A DNA stretch of 64,000 bases from Ilyomonas limi (GTDB lineage: Bacteria > Bacteroidota > Bacteroidia > Chitinophagales > Chitinophagaceae). The notes under the pieces are model-generated. The model had not been told where the DNA came from and did no database searches. It was given only the letters and a program-made list of their open reading frames with translations. The translations under genes were made by a program, and so were the position numbers. Where the stretch lies: the NCBI RefSeq assembly GCF_005233845.1, contig NZ_SZQL01000001.1, positions 421,304-485,303 on the forward strand, written 5' to 3'. Shown here piece after piece: positions 6,924 to 16,783 of the stretch; the stretch's first letter is position 1; each line of letters begins with the position of its first letter.

Positions 6924-8579
6924 ATGAAACAATTTTTGCTTCTTTGCGTATGTTGTACGCAATTGGTTTTTTCCACCTTTAGTCAGGATAAGCAAACATC
7001 CGGAGCAATGTCGTCCAACAATACAAGCTTGCAGGTTGCAACCGCCAACGGCACCGTGGAAGGCACGCTTGAAAAAAGCGGGGTTCGTTCCTTTAAAGGT
7101 ATTCCTTTTGCCGCTCCGCCCATAGGTGATTTACGGTGGAAAGAGCCGCAGCCGGTAAAGAACTGGGATGGCGTACGACAAACAAAGCAATTCGGCCCGC
7201 GTGCCATGCAAGCACCTATTTTTGGTGATATGGGTTTTCGTTCCAACGGCATGAGCGAAGATTGTTTGTACTTAAACGTATGGACGCCCGCTAAAAATAG
7301 CAATGAAAAATTGCCCGTACTGGTATATTTCTATGGCGGCGGTTTTGTAGCCGGTGATGGCTCCGAAGCCCGCTATGATGGCGAAAGCATGGCGCAAAAA
7401 GGCATGGTTGCACTTACCGTTAATTATCGTTTAGGTGTATTTGGTTTATTAGCTTATCCTGAATTGACGCAGGAATCGCCGCATCATTCTTCCGGCAACT
7501 ATGGTTTAATGGACCAGGCGGCTGCTATACAATGGGTAAAAAATAATATTGCTGCTTTTGGTGGCGACCCTGATAAAATCACCATCGCCGGCGAATCTGC
7601 CGGTTCTATTTCTGTAAGTGCGCAAATGGCATCACCTTTGGCTAAAAACCTTATTGCAGGTGCTATTGGTGAGAGTGGTTCTTTATTGGGCGCCTTGTCT
7701 GCTGTTTCATTGAGCCAGGGCGAACAAACCGGTGTTCAGTTTGCACAAACTGTAGGTGCTAATTCACTTGCTGATTTAAGAGCGCTACATGCAGATTCTT
7801 TATTAAATGCCTCTACCAAATTTGGTCCATTCCGTTTTGCAATGACTGTAGATGGTTATTTCTTTCCTAAAGAGCCATTGGCTATTTTTCAGGCAGGCGA
7901 GCAGGCGCATGTGCCTTTGCTCGTAGGCTGGAATAGTGAAGAAATGAACTATAGAATGGTAATGGGTAATGAGCAGCCAACCAAAGAAAATTATGAAAAA
8001 GCAGTAAACAAATTATACGGTGATAGTGCAGCCGAAGTATTAAAAGTGTACCGCGCAAATATCGATGCTGATGTGGAGCGCGTAGCTACTGAACTGGCTA
8101 GTGACCGCTTCATTGCTTTTAGCACCTGGCGCTGGGCCGATTTGCAAGCTAAAACAGGCGGCAAACCGGTGTATCGTTATTACTATACCCGTCCTCGTCC
8201 GGCAATGACACCGGCGATGGGCAATGCTACAGCAGGACTTGCCGGCGGTGTACAAAAAGGCAATACTACCAATGCACCCAAAGCACCGTTGCCAAAAGGT
8301 GCAGTACACTCAGCAGAGATTGAATATGCCATGGGCAATTTGCCTTATAACAAAGTATATGCATGGACGCCAGATGACTATGCTGTTTCTAAAGTAATGC
8401 AGGCATACTTTGCCAATTTTATAAAGAATGGTAATCCCAACAGCGCTGGTTTGCCCCAATGGCCGGCTACTACCAGTAGCAATCCGGTTCCGGTGATGCA
8501 GATAGATGTTCATCCTAAAGTAGTTCCAAGTCCGTTTGAACAGCGATATCACCTGATGGAGCAATACGCGGGTAAATAG
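6924..8579 (+). CDS. Exported type-B carboxylesterase (canonical nucleophile motif)
   Basis: A 551-residue alpha/beta-hydrolase of the carboxylesterase type-B family (PF00135). A Sec signal ends near STFSQ. Family marks in order are RSFKGIPFAAPP, SEDCLYLNVWTP, the oxyanion-hole YFYGGGFVAG (about 135-145), GNYGLMDQ, the nucleophile elbow GESAGS with Ser225, an acidic residue in WNSEEM, and the likely catalytic His in AVHSAEIEY. It probably hydrolyses a carboxylic ester in the periplasm or outside the cell. It is the first gene of the cluster facing the Nudix regulator; the next esterase starts 42 bp after its stop. The substrate is not readable from sequence. Confidence 0.9.
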   Translation: MKQFLLLCVCCTQLVFSTFSQDKQTSGAMSSNNTSLQVATANGTVEGTLEKSGVRSFKGIPFAAPPIGDLRWKEPQPVKNWDGVRQTKQFGPRAMQAPIFGDMGFRSNGMSEDCLYLNVWTPAKNSNEKLPVLVYFYGGGFVAGDGSEARYDGESMAQKGMVALTVNYRLGVFGLLAYPELTQESPHHSSGNYGLMDQAAAIQWVKNNIAAFGGDPDKITIAGESAGSISVSAQMASPLAKNLIAGAIGESGSLLGALSAVSLSQGEQTGVQFAQTVGANSLADLRALHADSLLNASTKFGPFRFAMTVDGYFFPKEPLAIFQAGEQAHVPLLVGWNSEEMNYRMVMGNEQPTKENYEKAVNKLYGDSAAEVLKVYRANIDADVERVATELASDRFIAFSTWRWADLQAKTGGKPVYRYYYTRPRPAMTPAMGNATAGLAGGVQKGNTTNAPKAPLPKGAVHSAEIEYAMGNLPYNKVYAWTPDDYAVSKVMQAYFANFIKNGNPNSAGLPQWPATTSSNPVPVMQIDVHPKVVPSPFEQRYHLMEQYAGK

Positions 8580-8621
8580 TCTACACACATGTTATCTCCT
8601 CATTTAAAAATCTCCAACATA

Positions 8622-10235
8622 ATGAAAAGCTTTCTTCTACTGGTAAGCATTTGTGTTACAACTTCATTGGCTTTCGGCCAGAGCAACAATACCGATGCGA
8701 TTATTGCAGGTAAAAGTGTTGCTGTTGTCTCAACCGAAAGCGGTAAACTGAGAGGCTATATCCACAAAGGAATTTATACCTATAAGGGCATCCCGTATGC
8801 ACAGGCTGACCGCTTTATGCCTCCGGCCAAACCTGCGCCCTGGACAGATGTTCGCAGCGCACTTACTTACGGACCTGTTTGCCCTACTGATCCTACTACC
8901 ACTGTGAATGATGAATTTGAATTTCCTTTTCACCACGACTGGGGCTATAGCAACGAGCATTGCCAGAGCCTGAATGTATGGACACCCATGGTTAATGACG
9001 GTAAAAAAAGGCCGGTGATGGTATGGCTGCATGGTGGTGGCTTTTCAGCTGGTTCTTCAGTTGAGCTGCCTTCTTACGACGGAGAAAATTTGAGTAAGAA
9101 AGGTGATGTGGTGGTAGTAACTATTAATCATCGCCTGAATGTGTTGGGCTTTTTAGACTTATCAGCCTACGGCGAAAAATACAAATCTTCTGCAAATGTG
9201 GGTATGATGGATATTGTAGCTGCTTTGCAATGGGTAAAACAAAATATTGCTGCTTTTGGCGGCGATCCGGATAATGTAACCATTTTCGGTCAGTCTGGTG
9301 GTGGCGGCAAAGTTTCTACTTTAATGTATGCGCCTTCCGCAAAAGGTTTGTTTCAAAAGGCTATTGTAGAAAGCGGCAGTTATGTATTCAACTTTACGGA
9401 GCCTGATGTAACCAAAAGAGTAGCCGCCGCCCTGCTGAACGAATTGAACTTGCAGCCTTCACAAGTAGATTCCATACAAAATATACCTTACGAGCAGTTG
9501 AATGCAGCCGGCAAAAAAGCGATCCGCAAAGTATCGGATGAATTAAAAGCAGAAGGCAAACAGGTAGGTGGCTTTGGCTTAAGCTGGGGACCCATACACG
9601 ATGGTATATTTCTCCCTTATCAAATTTCCGATACTGCGGCTGTAGAATTATCTAAAAATATTCCGCTGTTGGTGGGTACCACCAAAAATGAGTTTACGCC
9701 CTTTATGCCGGGACAAAAAGAATTAACCATGGAGCAGGTGAAAGCCAACCTGCAAAAGCAATACGGCGATAAGGCAGATGCTTATATGCAAGCGGTAAAG
9801 AAGGCATACCCCAATACCACACAGCCCGCTAATTATGTAGATATTGATACCCGCTTCAGGCCCGGTGCTATTAAGCAGGCCGATCAAAAGGCTACTACCG
9901 GTACGACGCCGGTGTATATGTATTTATTTGCCTGGCAATCACCTGTAAATGATGGTATATACAAAGCCATGCACTGCATGGAAATTCCTTTTGTATTTAA
10001 TAATATCAATCGCTGCGAGGAGATGACCGGCGGTGGTAAGGATGCCTATGCATTAGCTGATAAAATGAGCAGTGCCTGGATCAATTTTGCAAAAACCGGT
10101 AATCCCAATACTAAAGGCTTACCGCAATGGCCAGCTTATACCCCACAAAACGGCGCAACTATGGTCTTTGATAATGAAAGTGCAATACGCAATCACCCGG
10201 ATGAAGAGTTGTTGAAAATAGCTGCTGCTCCATAA
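8622..10235 (+). CDS. Exported type-B carboxylesterase (GQSGGGG elbow)
   Basis: A second PF00135 esterase, 537 residues from ATG 8622. That start is chosen because it opens directly with a signal peptide (MKSFLLLVSIC to AFGQS); ATG 8589 would add eleven non-signal residues. Visible are YKGIPYAQA, EHCQSLNVWTP, MVWLHGGGFSAG, MDIVAALQWVKQN, the nucleophile elbow FGQSGGGGK, an acidic residue in TKNEF, and a His in AMHCMEIPF. The elbow differs from the GESAGS of its neighbour, so the pair is divergent rather than a recent duplicate and may act on different esters. Probably the same operon. Confidence 0.88.
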   Translation: MKSFLLLVSICVTTSLAFGQSNNTDAIIAGKSVAVVSTESGKLRGYIHKGIYTYKGIPYAQADRFMPPAKPAPWTDVRSALTYGPVCPTDPTTTVNDEFEFPFHHDWGYSNEHCQSLNVWTPMVNDGKKRPVMVWLHGGGFSAGSSVELPSYDGENLSKKGDVVVVTINHRLNVLGFLDLSAYGEKYKSSANVGMMDIVAALQWVKQNIAAFGGDPDNVTIFGQSGGGGKVSTLMYAPSAKGLFQKAIVESGSYVFNFTEPDVTKRVAAALLNELNLQPSQVDSIQNIPYEQLNAAGKKAIRKVSDELKAEGKQVGGFGLSWGPIHDGIFLPYQISDTAAVELSKNIPLLVGTTKNEFTPFMPGQKELTMEQVKANLQKQYGDKADAYMQAVKKAYPNTTQPANYVDIDTRFRPGAIKQADQKATTGTTPVYMYLFAWQSPVNDGIYKAMHCMEIPFVFNNINRCEEMTGGGKDAYALADKMSSAWINFAKTGNPNTKGLPQWPAYTPQNGATMVFDNESAIRNHPDEELLKIAAAP

Positions 10236-10376
10236 GGTTACGGTCAAAACTAACTGCTATTCTTTAATTGTTATACTTACCGGATGGTGCCTCGCCACCC
10301 GGAGTGGAAGTAATGATACAGAATAACAGTAACGGATTTACTGCTCCCTGTTGCTCAAAAAATCTAAACTGTTTAC

Positions 10377-11369
10377 ATGATCAGGAAACCATTTACCTGC
10401 TTATTGTTGTTGCTGACTGGTATTGTTTATGCGCATGCACAGGACGCTACGCATAAACATCTCCCTATTATTGATGTGCATGTGCATGCCATGAAAGTAA
10501 ATCCTGCTTTTGCTATGGATGCCTGTCCATGGTTTTTAAGCAGTATGCCGGGGAGCGATCCTAATCAGCCGCCGCCTTCTTTTCTGAATACCGATTGTGC
10601 GATGCCGTTGCATACAGCCAAAAGCGACAAGGAGTTTCAGGATTCCCTGATGGCTACGATGAAGCGATTGAACATAGCCATTATTGCCAGCGGCGATCCA
10701 ACCATCATCCGCAACTGGCAACAAGCGGCCGCTCCCGGCAGGGTTATTCCCGCTATCGGTATCAGTTCGTCCAAAGACATGACCGTAGTGGCTTTTACCG
10801 ATTCACTATCTTCCGGTTTTTATAAAGTAATGGGTGAAGTAGCGCCACAATACCAGGGCATGTCGCCCAGCGATACTTCGTTGGATGCTTATTTTGCCGC
10901 GGCAGAAAAATTGAATATTCCCGTAGGCATTCACATGGGTACAGGCGGTAATGGAATGGCAAATATTACGGCTCCAAAATACCGCGCTTCCATGGGTAAT
11001 CCATTGCTGTTGGAAGACTTGTTGGCGCGCCATCCAAAGCTGAAAGTATGGGTCATGCATGCGGGCTATCCAATGATTGATAACATGATTGCATTAATGG
11101 GTGCCAATGCGTACGTGTATGTGGATGTTGCCGGCATGATATGGAGTTATCCGTTGGCAGAAGTGAATGATTATATTAAAAGACTGGTGCAAGCCGGATT
11201 TGAAAAACGCATTATGTATGGGACCGATTTGATGATTTGGCCAAAACTGCTGGAAACTTCCCTTGGCGTTATTGAAAATGCAAGCTGTTTATCTGATGAT
11301 CAAAAGCGGGATATTTTGTTCAATAATGCCGTTCGCTTTTTCAGGCTGGATGAAAGTAAGTACAAGTAA
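10377..11369 (+). CDS. Exported amidohydrolase-family protein (PF04909)
   Basis: A 330-residue TIM-barrel metal-dependent hydrolase of the amidohydrolase-2 family, with a signal peptide ending AHAQD. Metal ligands can be placed: the HxH pair in IIDVHVHAM, His in VGIHMGTGG, His in VWVMHAGYP, and Asp in MYGTDLMIWP. The family includes hydrolases and non-oxidative decarboxylases of aromatic or carboxylic acids; the present member cannot be told apart by eye. It sits between the esterases and a second esterase/transporter pair and may process the acid they release. A small hairpin (10280-10301, CCGGATGG with CCACCCGG) lies in the 141-bp gap upstream. Confidence 0.87.
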   Translation: MIRKPFTCLLLLLTGIVYAHAQDATHKHLPIIDVHVHAMKVNPAFAMDACPWFLSSMPGSDPNQPPPSFLNTDCAMPLHTAKSDKEFQDSLMATMKRLNIAIIASGDPTIIRNWQQAAAPGRVIPAIGISSSKDMTVVAFTDSLSSGFYKVMGEVAPQYQGMSPSDTSLDAYFAAAEKLNIPVGIHMGTGGNGMANITAPKYRASMGNPLLLEDLLARHPKLKVWVMHAGYPMIDNMIALMGANAYVYVDVAGMIWSYPLAEVNDYIKRLVQAGFEKRIMYGTDLMIWPKLLETSLGVIENASCLSDDQKRDILFNNAVRFFRLDESKYK

Positions 11370-11442
11370 ATAGCAATTTAAAATACTTGCCAATAAAGTG
11401 TGATATTCTCTTTATACCTTCATTGGCATTTTTATAATAACT

Positions 11443-12318
11443 ATGAAACGATCATTATCATTTTCAGTTATACTTTTTATTTGCATATCCTGTCATTCCA
11501 CCTCCTTTGCTGCTACAGTAGATACAATAGAAGTATATAGCACTGCTATGCAAAAGACGTTGAAGGTGGCTGTGGTCTTACCCGAGCAATATAAAAAGTC
11601 CAAAAACCCTTTACCTGTACTATATCTGTTGCATGGCGGTCAGGGCAGCTTTCGCGACTGGCTTACCAAAACCACAGATCCCATGCTGTTGCATAACCTC
11701 GCAGACCAGTACAATATTATTATCGTAAATCCAGAAGGTGGTCTTACCAGTTATTATTTTGATAGTCCGTTTGACAAAGAAAGCCAGTTTGAAACATTTA
11801 TATACAAAGAAGTAGTTGGTAAAATTGATTCTGCTTATTCTACTATAAAGGATCGAAAAGGCAGAATCATAGCGGGCTTATCTATGGGCGGTCACGGCGC
11901 TATGTATATTGCAGCAAAACACCCCGACTTATTTTGTGCTGCCGGCAGCATGAGCGGTGTAATGAATATTAACACCAAAACATGGAAAGTACCCGACGAG
12001 TTTGCAAAATCAAGAGCAGAAAACTTTGCCCGTTTGTTAGGACCACCAAAAGATACCGCGAATCCCTATCCTGAATATACCATAGTAGGTATGACAGACA
12101 AGCTAAAAGCGAATGATGTAAAACTAATCTTTGATATAGGGGTAGATGATTTTTTGATTGAACCTAACCGCGAATTGCATAGAAGATTAGTTGCAAACGG
12201 AACGCCGCACGATTATATTGAACGGCCAGGTAAACATGAATGGGCTTATTGGACGAATGCTTTGCCTTATCAGCTACTTTTCTTCCACAAGGTATTGCAG
12301 GCAAACGGTATTCAATAA
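11443..12318 (+). CDS. Exported EstA/esterase D-like hydrolase (PF00756)
   Basis: A 291-residue alpha/beta-hydrolase with a signal peptide (IFICISCHSTSFAA; the Cys is not a good lipobox). The family pattern is clear: PVLYLLHGGQGSFRDW, IIVNPEGG, the nucleophile elbow GLSMGGHGAM, an Asp in DIGVDDFL, and a His in PGKHEWAYW. Members include S-formylglutathione hydrolase, tributyrin esterase, mycolyltransferases and feruloyl esterases; export argues against the formaldehyde role. The transporter gene follows 12 bp after its stop, so transport and ester cleavage are likely linked. Confidence 0.87.
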   Translation: MKRSLSFSVILFICISCHSTSFAATVDTIEVYSTAMQKTLKVAVVLPEQYKKSKNPLPVLYLLHGGQGSFRDWLTKTTDPMLLHNLADQYNIIIVNPEGGLTSYYFDSPFDKESQFETFIYKEVVGKIDSAYSTIKDRKGRIIAGLSMGGHGAMYIAAKHPDLFCAAGSMSGVMNINTKTWKVPDEFAKSRAENFARLLGPPKDTANPYPEYTIVGMTDKLKANDVKLIFDIGVDDFLIEPNRELHRRLVANGTPHDYIERPGKHEWAYWTNALPYQLLFFHKVLQANGIQ

Positions 12319-12330
12319 ACAAGCAACGTG

Positions 12331-13626
12331 ATGCTATCTGTCTTAGGCTTTTCAACGATTGTTGTCTTTCTTCTGCTGATAATGACCAAAAGATTATCAG
12401 TGCTGCTCGCATTGATACTGGTGCCGGTATGCTTTGCATTCATTGGCGGTTTTACTGCAACCAGCATTGGCGAAATGATTATTGCAGGACTTAAACAAGT
12501 GGCGCCAACCGGCATCATGCTTATGTTTGCAGTGCTTTATTTTGGTATCATGATAGATGCCGGTTTGTTCGACCCAATGATCGCTGGTATTGTACGGCTT
12601 GTAAAAGGCGATCCGTTGAAGATAACGATTGGCACTGCGCTATTAACCATGCTCGTGCATCTGGATGGTGATGGCACTGCTACTTTTATGATTACTATCT
12701 CTGCACTGCTGCCCATTTATAAACGCCTCCACATGAAGCGGCTGTTACTGCCTTGCATTGTGGCATTAAGTGCAGGCGTAATGCATCTGGTGCCCTGGTC
12801 GGGCACCATGGCAAGGGCTATGACGGTAATGCAGGCAGATACCAAACAGTTGCTTATTCCTATTCTGCCTTCCATGATAAGCGGTATTGTTTGGGTGCTT
12901 TGTGTTGCATACTATTTTGGAAGAAAAGAAAGAAAAAGATTGGGGGTAGTGCATTTAGACTATAATCATCATCAGGAATTATCAGACGAACAGAAAAGCA
13001 TACGAAGGTCACAATTATTCTGGTTCAATGTGGTGCTCACCGTTGCATTAATTGTGTCACTTATCATCGCACTACTTCCTTTACCGGCGTTGTTCATCAT
13101 TGCCTTTTCTATCGCATTGCTCATCAATTATCCAAAGCAAAGCGAACAAAAGAGCCGCCTTGCTGCACATGCTTCCAATGTGTTTTTGGTTTCTATCATG
13201 ATATTTGCTGCGGGCATTTTTTCGGGCATACTAACCGGCACAAAAATGATAGATGCCATGGCAGCATCACTGGTATCGTTGGTGCCGCATCAACATGCTG
13301 CTTATTTGCCTGCCATTGTTGGTGTAACGAGTATGCCGCTGAGTTTAGTGTTCACACCCGATGCCTACTATTTTGGCGTATTACCGGTGTTGAAGGGAGC
13401 AGCCGTGCATTATGGCATGAACCCTATTGAAATGGGCAGGGCAGCAGTATTGGGGCAAATGACAGTTGGCTTTCCATTAAGCCCATTAACAGCTTCTACT
13501 TTTGTATTAATAGGTTTATCGGAAGTGGAATTATCCGACCATCAAAAATTTACTTTTAAATGGGCATTCGGCACTACATTGATGATGGTAATAATTGCTT
13601 TGCTGACAGGTGCTATTCATATATGA
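12331..13626 (+). CDS. CitMHS-family carboxylate transporter
   Basis: About 431 residues with roughly eleven or twelve hydrophobic segments, matching the citrate-Mg/H symporter (CitMHS) family: an N-terminal LLLIMTKRLSVLLALIL helix, FGIMIDAGLFDPM, HLDGDGTATFMIT, VPWSGTMARA, TSMPLSLVFTPDAYYFGVLPV and GFPLSPLTASTFVLIG. It is an inner-membrane importer of citrate, other polycarboxylates or their metal complexes. ATG 12331 is preferred to the GTG immediately before it. Its place behind two esterase groups suggests it takes up the acid they set free. Confidence 0.88.
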   Translation: MLSVLGFSTIVVFLLLIMTKRLSVLLALILVPVCFAFIGGFTATSIGEMIIAGLKQVAPTGIMLMFAVLYFGIMIDAGLFDPMIAGIVRLVKGDPLKITIGTALLTMLVHLDGDGTATFMITISALLPIYKRLHMKRLLLPCIVALSAGVMHLVPWSGTMARAMTVMQADTKQLLIPILPSMISGIVWVLCVAYYFGRKERKRLGVVHLDYNHHQELSDEQKSIRRSQLFWFNVVLTVALIVSLIIALLPLPALFIIAFSIALLINYPKQSEQKSRLAAHASNVFLVSIMIFAAGIFSGILTGTKMIDAMAASLVSLVPHQHAAYLPAIVGVTSMPLSLVFTPDAYYFGVLPVLKGAAVHYGMNPIEMGRAAVLGQMTVGFPLSPLTASTFVLIGLSEVELSDHQKFTFKWAFGTTLMMVIIALLTGAIHI

Positions 13627-13736
13627 GTAAGACTTTTACTAATAGACTACAACCACAACGTAGCAGGAGTTGAGCACTGAGGAACATCCTGTTACTCTGT
13701 GAAAAACTCTTTATCCTCTGTGGTAAAACTAAAAGG

Positions 13737-15065
13737 ATGAAACAATCAAACATACTTCGCATCGGCTGCGGTGCCGGCTTCTCAGGAGATCGGATAGAAC
13801 CCGCTGTTGTACTATTAGAAAAAGCAAATCTCGATTACCTTGTGCTGGAATGTTTGGCAGAAAGAACCATTGCTTTAGCCCAAAAAAGAAAAGTACAGGA
13901 TGCTTCCAGAGGATATGATCCGCTGCTTGAAAAAAGAATGAGATTGTATTTGCCGTTGCTAAAGAAAAATGATACAAAGCTTATAACCAACATGGGGGCC
14001 GCAAACCCTATTGCTGCAGCAGATAAAGTAATAGAAATAGCTTCTGAATTAGGGATAAAAATTAAAGTAGCAGCAGTAACCGGCGATGATGTTTTTGATA
14101 AAATCAACAAAGAAGCCATTGCATTGGAAACGGACGAACCCTTGTATAAAAGCGGCGAATTAATCTCTGCCAATGCTTACCTCGGCGCCGATGCGTTGTT
14201 GCCCGCTTTGCAAAGTGGCGCAGATATTATTATTACAGGACGGGTAGCAGATCCATCCCTTTTTGTAGCGCCCATGGTGCACCAGTTTGGTTGGGATTTG
14301 AATGATTATAACTTGATTGGACAAGCAACTGTTATCGGTCACTTAATGGAATGTGCCGGTCAGGTAACGGGTGGTTATTTTGCCGATCCTGTAAAAAAGC
14401 AGGTACAAGGCATGGCGCAGCTTGGTCATCCGTTTGTTGATATACAAGCCAATGGGGATGCTATGATAAGCAAGGTGGAAGAAACAGGCGGTGTAATTAA
14501 TCTGGCAACTGCAAAAGAACAATTGTTGTATGAAGTAACGAATCCTTATGAATATTTTACACCGGATGTAATTGCTGATTTTACCAAAGTGCAATTGCAA
14601 GAAATAGCAAAGAATTGTGTACTTGCAAAAGGTGGTACAGGAAAAACAAAACCTGCTACTTTAAAGGTTAGTGTTGGCTATAAAGCAGGCTTTATTGGTG
14701 AGGGAGAAATATCGTATGCCGGTGCAAATGCATTCGCAAGGGCACAACTTGCAGGCGAGATTTTGTATGAGCGTTTGCACGATGATTTTCCTGAAATGCG
14801 CATTGATTATGTTGGTTTTAATGCTATACACAGAACCACCTTTGGCAATGTGGCAGCGCCCTATGAAGTAAGACTGCGTGTGGCAGCAAAAGCAAGCGAT
14901 GCTGCAACAGCCGTAAGAATAGGAGAAGAAGTGGAAGCGCTATACACCAATGGTCCAGCCGGTGGTGGCGGCGCCCGAAAATATGTGAATGAAGTAATAG
15001 GTATTGTATCTGTTTTAATAGATAGAAATAGCATTCAATCATCTGTAACTATCCATAAATCATGA
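13737..15065 (+). CDS. AtuA-family protein (DUF1446)
   Basis: A 442-residue protein of the acyclic-terpene-utilisation AtuA family (PF07287). Recognisable stretches are IGCGAGFSGDRIEPA, LECLAERTIALAQ, LITNMGAANPIAAADK, AVTGDDVFD, GADIIITGRVADPSLF, LMECAGQVTGGYF and HPFVDIQANGD. It lacks a signal peptide and should be cytoplasmic. An AAAAGGA-like ribosome site precedes ATG 13737. The family is named for a Pseudomonas terpene cluster, but no acyl-CoA carboxylase or ligase genes are here, so the terpene role should not be assumed. It overlaps its small partner by four bases. Confidence 0.9.
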   Translation: MKQSNILRIGCGAGFSGDRIEPAVVLLEKANLDYLVLECLAERTIALAQKRKVQDASRGYDPLLEKRMRLYLPLLKKNDTKLITNMGAANPIAAADKVIEIASELGIKIKVAAVTGDDVFDKINKEAIALETDEPLYKSGELISANAYLGADALLPALQSGADIIITGRVADPSLFVAPMVHQFGWDLNDYNLIGQATVIGHLMECAGQVTGGYFADPVKKQVQGMAQLGHPFVDIQANGDAMISKVEETGGVINLATAKEQLLYEVTNPYEYFTPDVIADFTKVQLQEIAKNCVLAKGGTGKTKPATLKVSVGYKAGFIGEGEISYAGANAFARAQLAGEILYERLHDDFPEMRIDYVGFNAIHRTTFGNVAAPYEVRLRVAAKASDAATAVRIGEEVEALYTNGPAGGGGARKYVNEVIGIVSVLIDRNSIQSSVTIHKS

Positions 15066-15376
15066 AAGTAAAACTGTACAATATAGCACACAGCCGGGCA
15101 GGCGATAAAGGCAATACATCAACCTTATCGCTCATACCTTACAACGAAAAAGATTACGAATGGCTTTGTTCAATAGTCACGGCTGAGCGGGTTAAGGTGC
15201 ATTTAAAAGATATTGTTGAAGGGCAGGTTACGCGATATGAATTGCCCAACATAGCTTCGCTGTTATTTGTATGTAAACTGGCACTCCTCACCGGTGTTAC
15301 TACTTCGCTGGCATCGGATACACATGGTAAAGCACTGAGTTATGCACTATTAGAAATGGAAATAGAAGATTTCTGA
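15062..15376 (+). CDS. AtuA-associated small protein
   Basis: A 104-residue protein whose ATG overlaps the AtuA stop (ATGA), so translation is coupled. It carries the N-terminal HSRAGDKGNTSTLSLIPY motif of the small domain that is fused to or follows AtuA in many genomes. In long AtuA proteins this region is the C-terminal domain; here it is a separate chain and probably forms a complex with the large subunit. It ends the esterase/transporter cluster. The exact reaction is unknown. Confidence 0.85.
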   Translation: MKVKLYNIAHSRAGDKGNTSTLSLIPYNEKDYEWLCSIVTAERVKVHLKDIVEGQVTRYELPNIASLLFVCKLALLTGVTTSLASDTHGKALSYALLEMEIEDF

Positions 15377-15586
15377 ATTTAGAGACTGTTTAAAATTACT
15401 TCACAGCAGGAGCCAAAAAATCTCAAGAAAATGAACCTGCTTAACGGTAGACAGGATTATACGAAGTATTTTTATCTGCAGAACACTGCGAATTACATTC
15501 TTTGTAAAACTCAGCGTTCTTTGCGACTTCACGGTTCATAATTATTTCCTCAACTTCTTTCATAATTGATTATCTAAAAAGATTGT

Positions 15587-16396
15587 ATGCGCCTTTTACT
15601 GCTAACATGTATTATCTTATTTACCAGCTTCGCCAAAGCACAGGATTCCAGCACTTATACTTTGGTGTGGAGCGATGAGTTCAACAATAATGGCGTACCC
15701 GATACTTCTAACTGGACGTATGAGCGTGGTTTCGTTCGTAATGAAGAAGCTCAATGGTATCAGCCGGAAAATGCTTATTGCAAAGGTGGTTATTTAATCA
15801 TTGAAGCACGTAAAGAACAAAAGACCAATCCCAACTATGTAGCCGGCAGTAATGACTAGCGAAAAAACCGTCGGCAAATAAACTATACCTCTGCCTGTTT
15901 AATTACGCGCGGACTACATCAATGGCAATATGGCCGCTTTGAAATGCGGGCACGTATTGATGTAAGCAACGGTATGTGGCCGGCATGGTGGACGCTTGGA
16001 ATAAGCAAGCCTTGGCCCGCTAACGGCGAGATTGATATTATGGAATACTACCGGGGTAAATTATTGGCAAATATTGCTTGCCTTGATAGCAATGATAAGG
16101 CAGAATGGTTTGGCAACACAAAGCCGGTTGATACTGTGTGGGCTGCTCAGTTTCATGTATGGCGAATGGATTGGGATGAGGATTATGTGGCTTTATATGT
16201 TGATGATTCGCTGATGAATAAAGTAACATTGGATAAACTGGTAAATAAAGATGGAAGTAGTTTCAATCCTTTTAAACAACCGCATTATATGTTGCTGAAT
16301 TTGGCTATCGGCGGTACAAATGGCGGGGATCCCTCCAGCACGTCATTCCCAAAAAAGTTTGAAGTGGATTATGTAAGAGTGTATCAGAAAAAGTGA
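15587..16396 (+). pseudogene. GH16 endo-beta-glucanase/laminarinase gene with an in-frame amber codon
   Basis: A signal peptide (CIILFTSFAKAQD) leads into a complete GH16 domain: YTLVWSDEFNNNG, NWTYERG, RNEEAQWYQPENAYC, then after a TAG at 15857-15859 the same frame continues RKNRRQINYTSACLIT, RFEMRARIDVSNGMWPAWW, the catalytic EIDIMEYY, and a final FEVDYVRVYQKK. Relatives have Trp at the stop position, so one TGG-to-TAG change explains the break. Everything else, including both catalytic Glu, is intact over 270 codons. It may be a fresh pseudogene, a sequencing error or a suppressed codon. The second half could not be made alone with a signal. Confidence 0.85.
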
Positions 16397-16728
16397 AATA
16401 AAAGCGGATATATTATTACATACTTAATTGCAGAAAAATTAAGGAGTTGAATTGGTAGTATTCTTAATTGTATAATAGCAGTTTTCACCTGCGTCTTTTT
16501 ATATTGTCTTTCAGGTAAAAAGTCATACTTATAGTAGTTTCAATATAGCGGAGAGGACGATTATAAAAGCCAAAATACAGCGCTGCTGTTGATGAACGCA
16601 TTGCTTTTTAGCATAACTGAGGTACTTTTTCTTTGTATTGCATGGCTGCTGGAAAATGTATTATAATAAACGCCATTCTCCTGTAACTAATGTTAGGTCT
16701 AATATATTACTTTTCATTACAAAATAAT

Positions 16729-16761
16729 TTTGGCATTATTCACTACTCCCCATTACCTTTG
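16729..16761 (+). promoter_or_regulatory. Promoter of the metY riboswitch transcript
   Basis: TTTG (16729-16732), a 21-bp spacer, then TACCTTTG (16754-16761) exactly fits the Bacteroidota sigma-70 pattern TTTG/N19-21/TAnnTTTG. The start of transcription would fall about 15 bp before the riboswitch. Confidence 0.75.
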
Positions 16762-16783
16762 CGCCGCAGTTCTTTAAAAAACT

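Noticed and set aside
13737-15376. A terpene-degradation pathway based on the AtuA name
   Set aside because: None of the other atu genes (CoA ligase, biotin carboxylase, acyl-CoA dehydrogenases of that set) accompany the pair.
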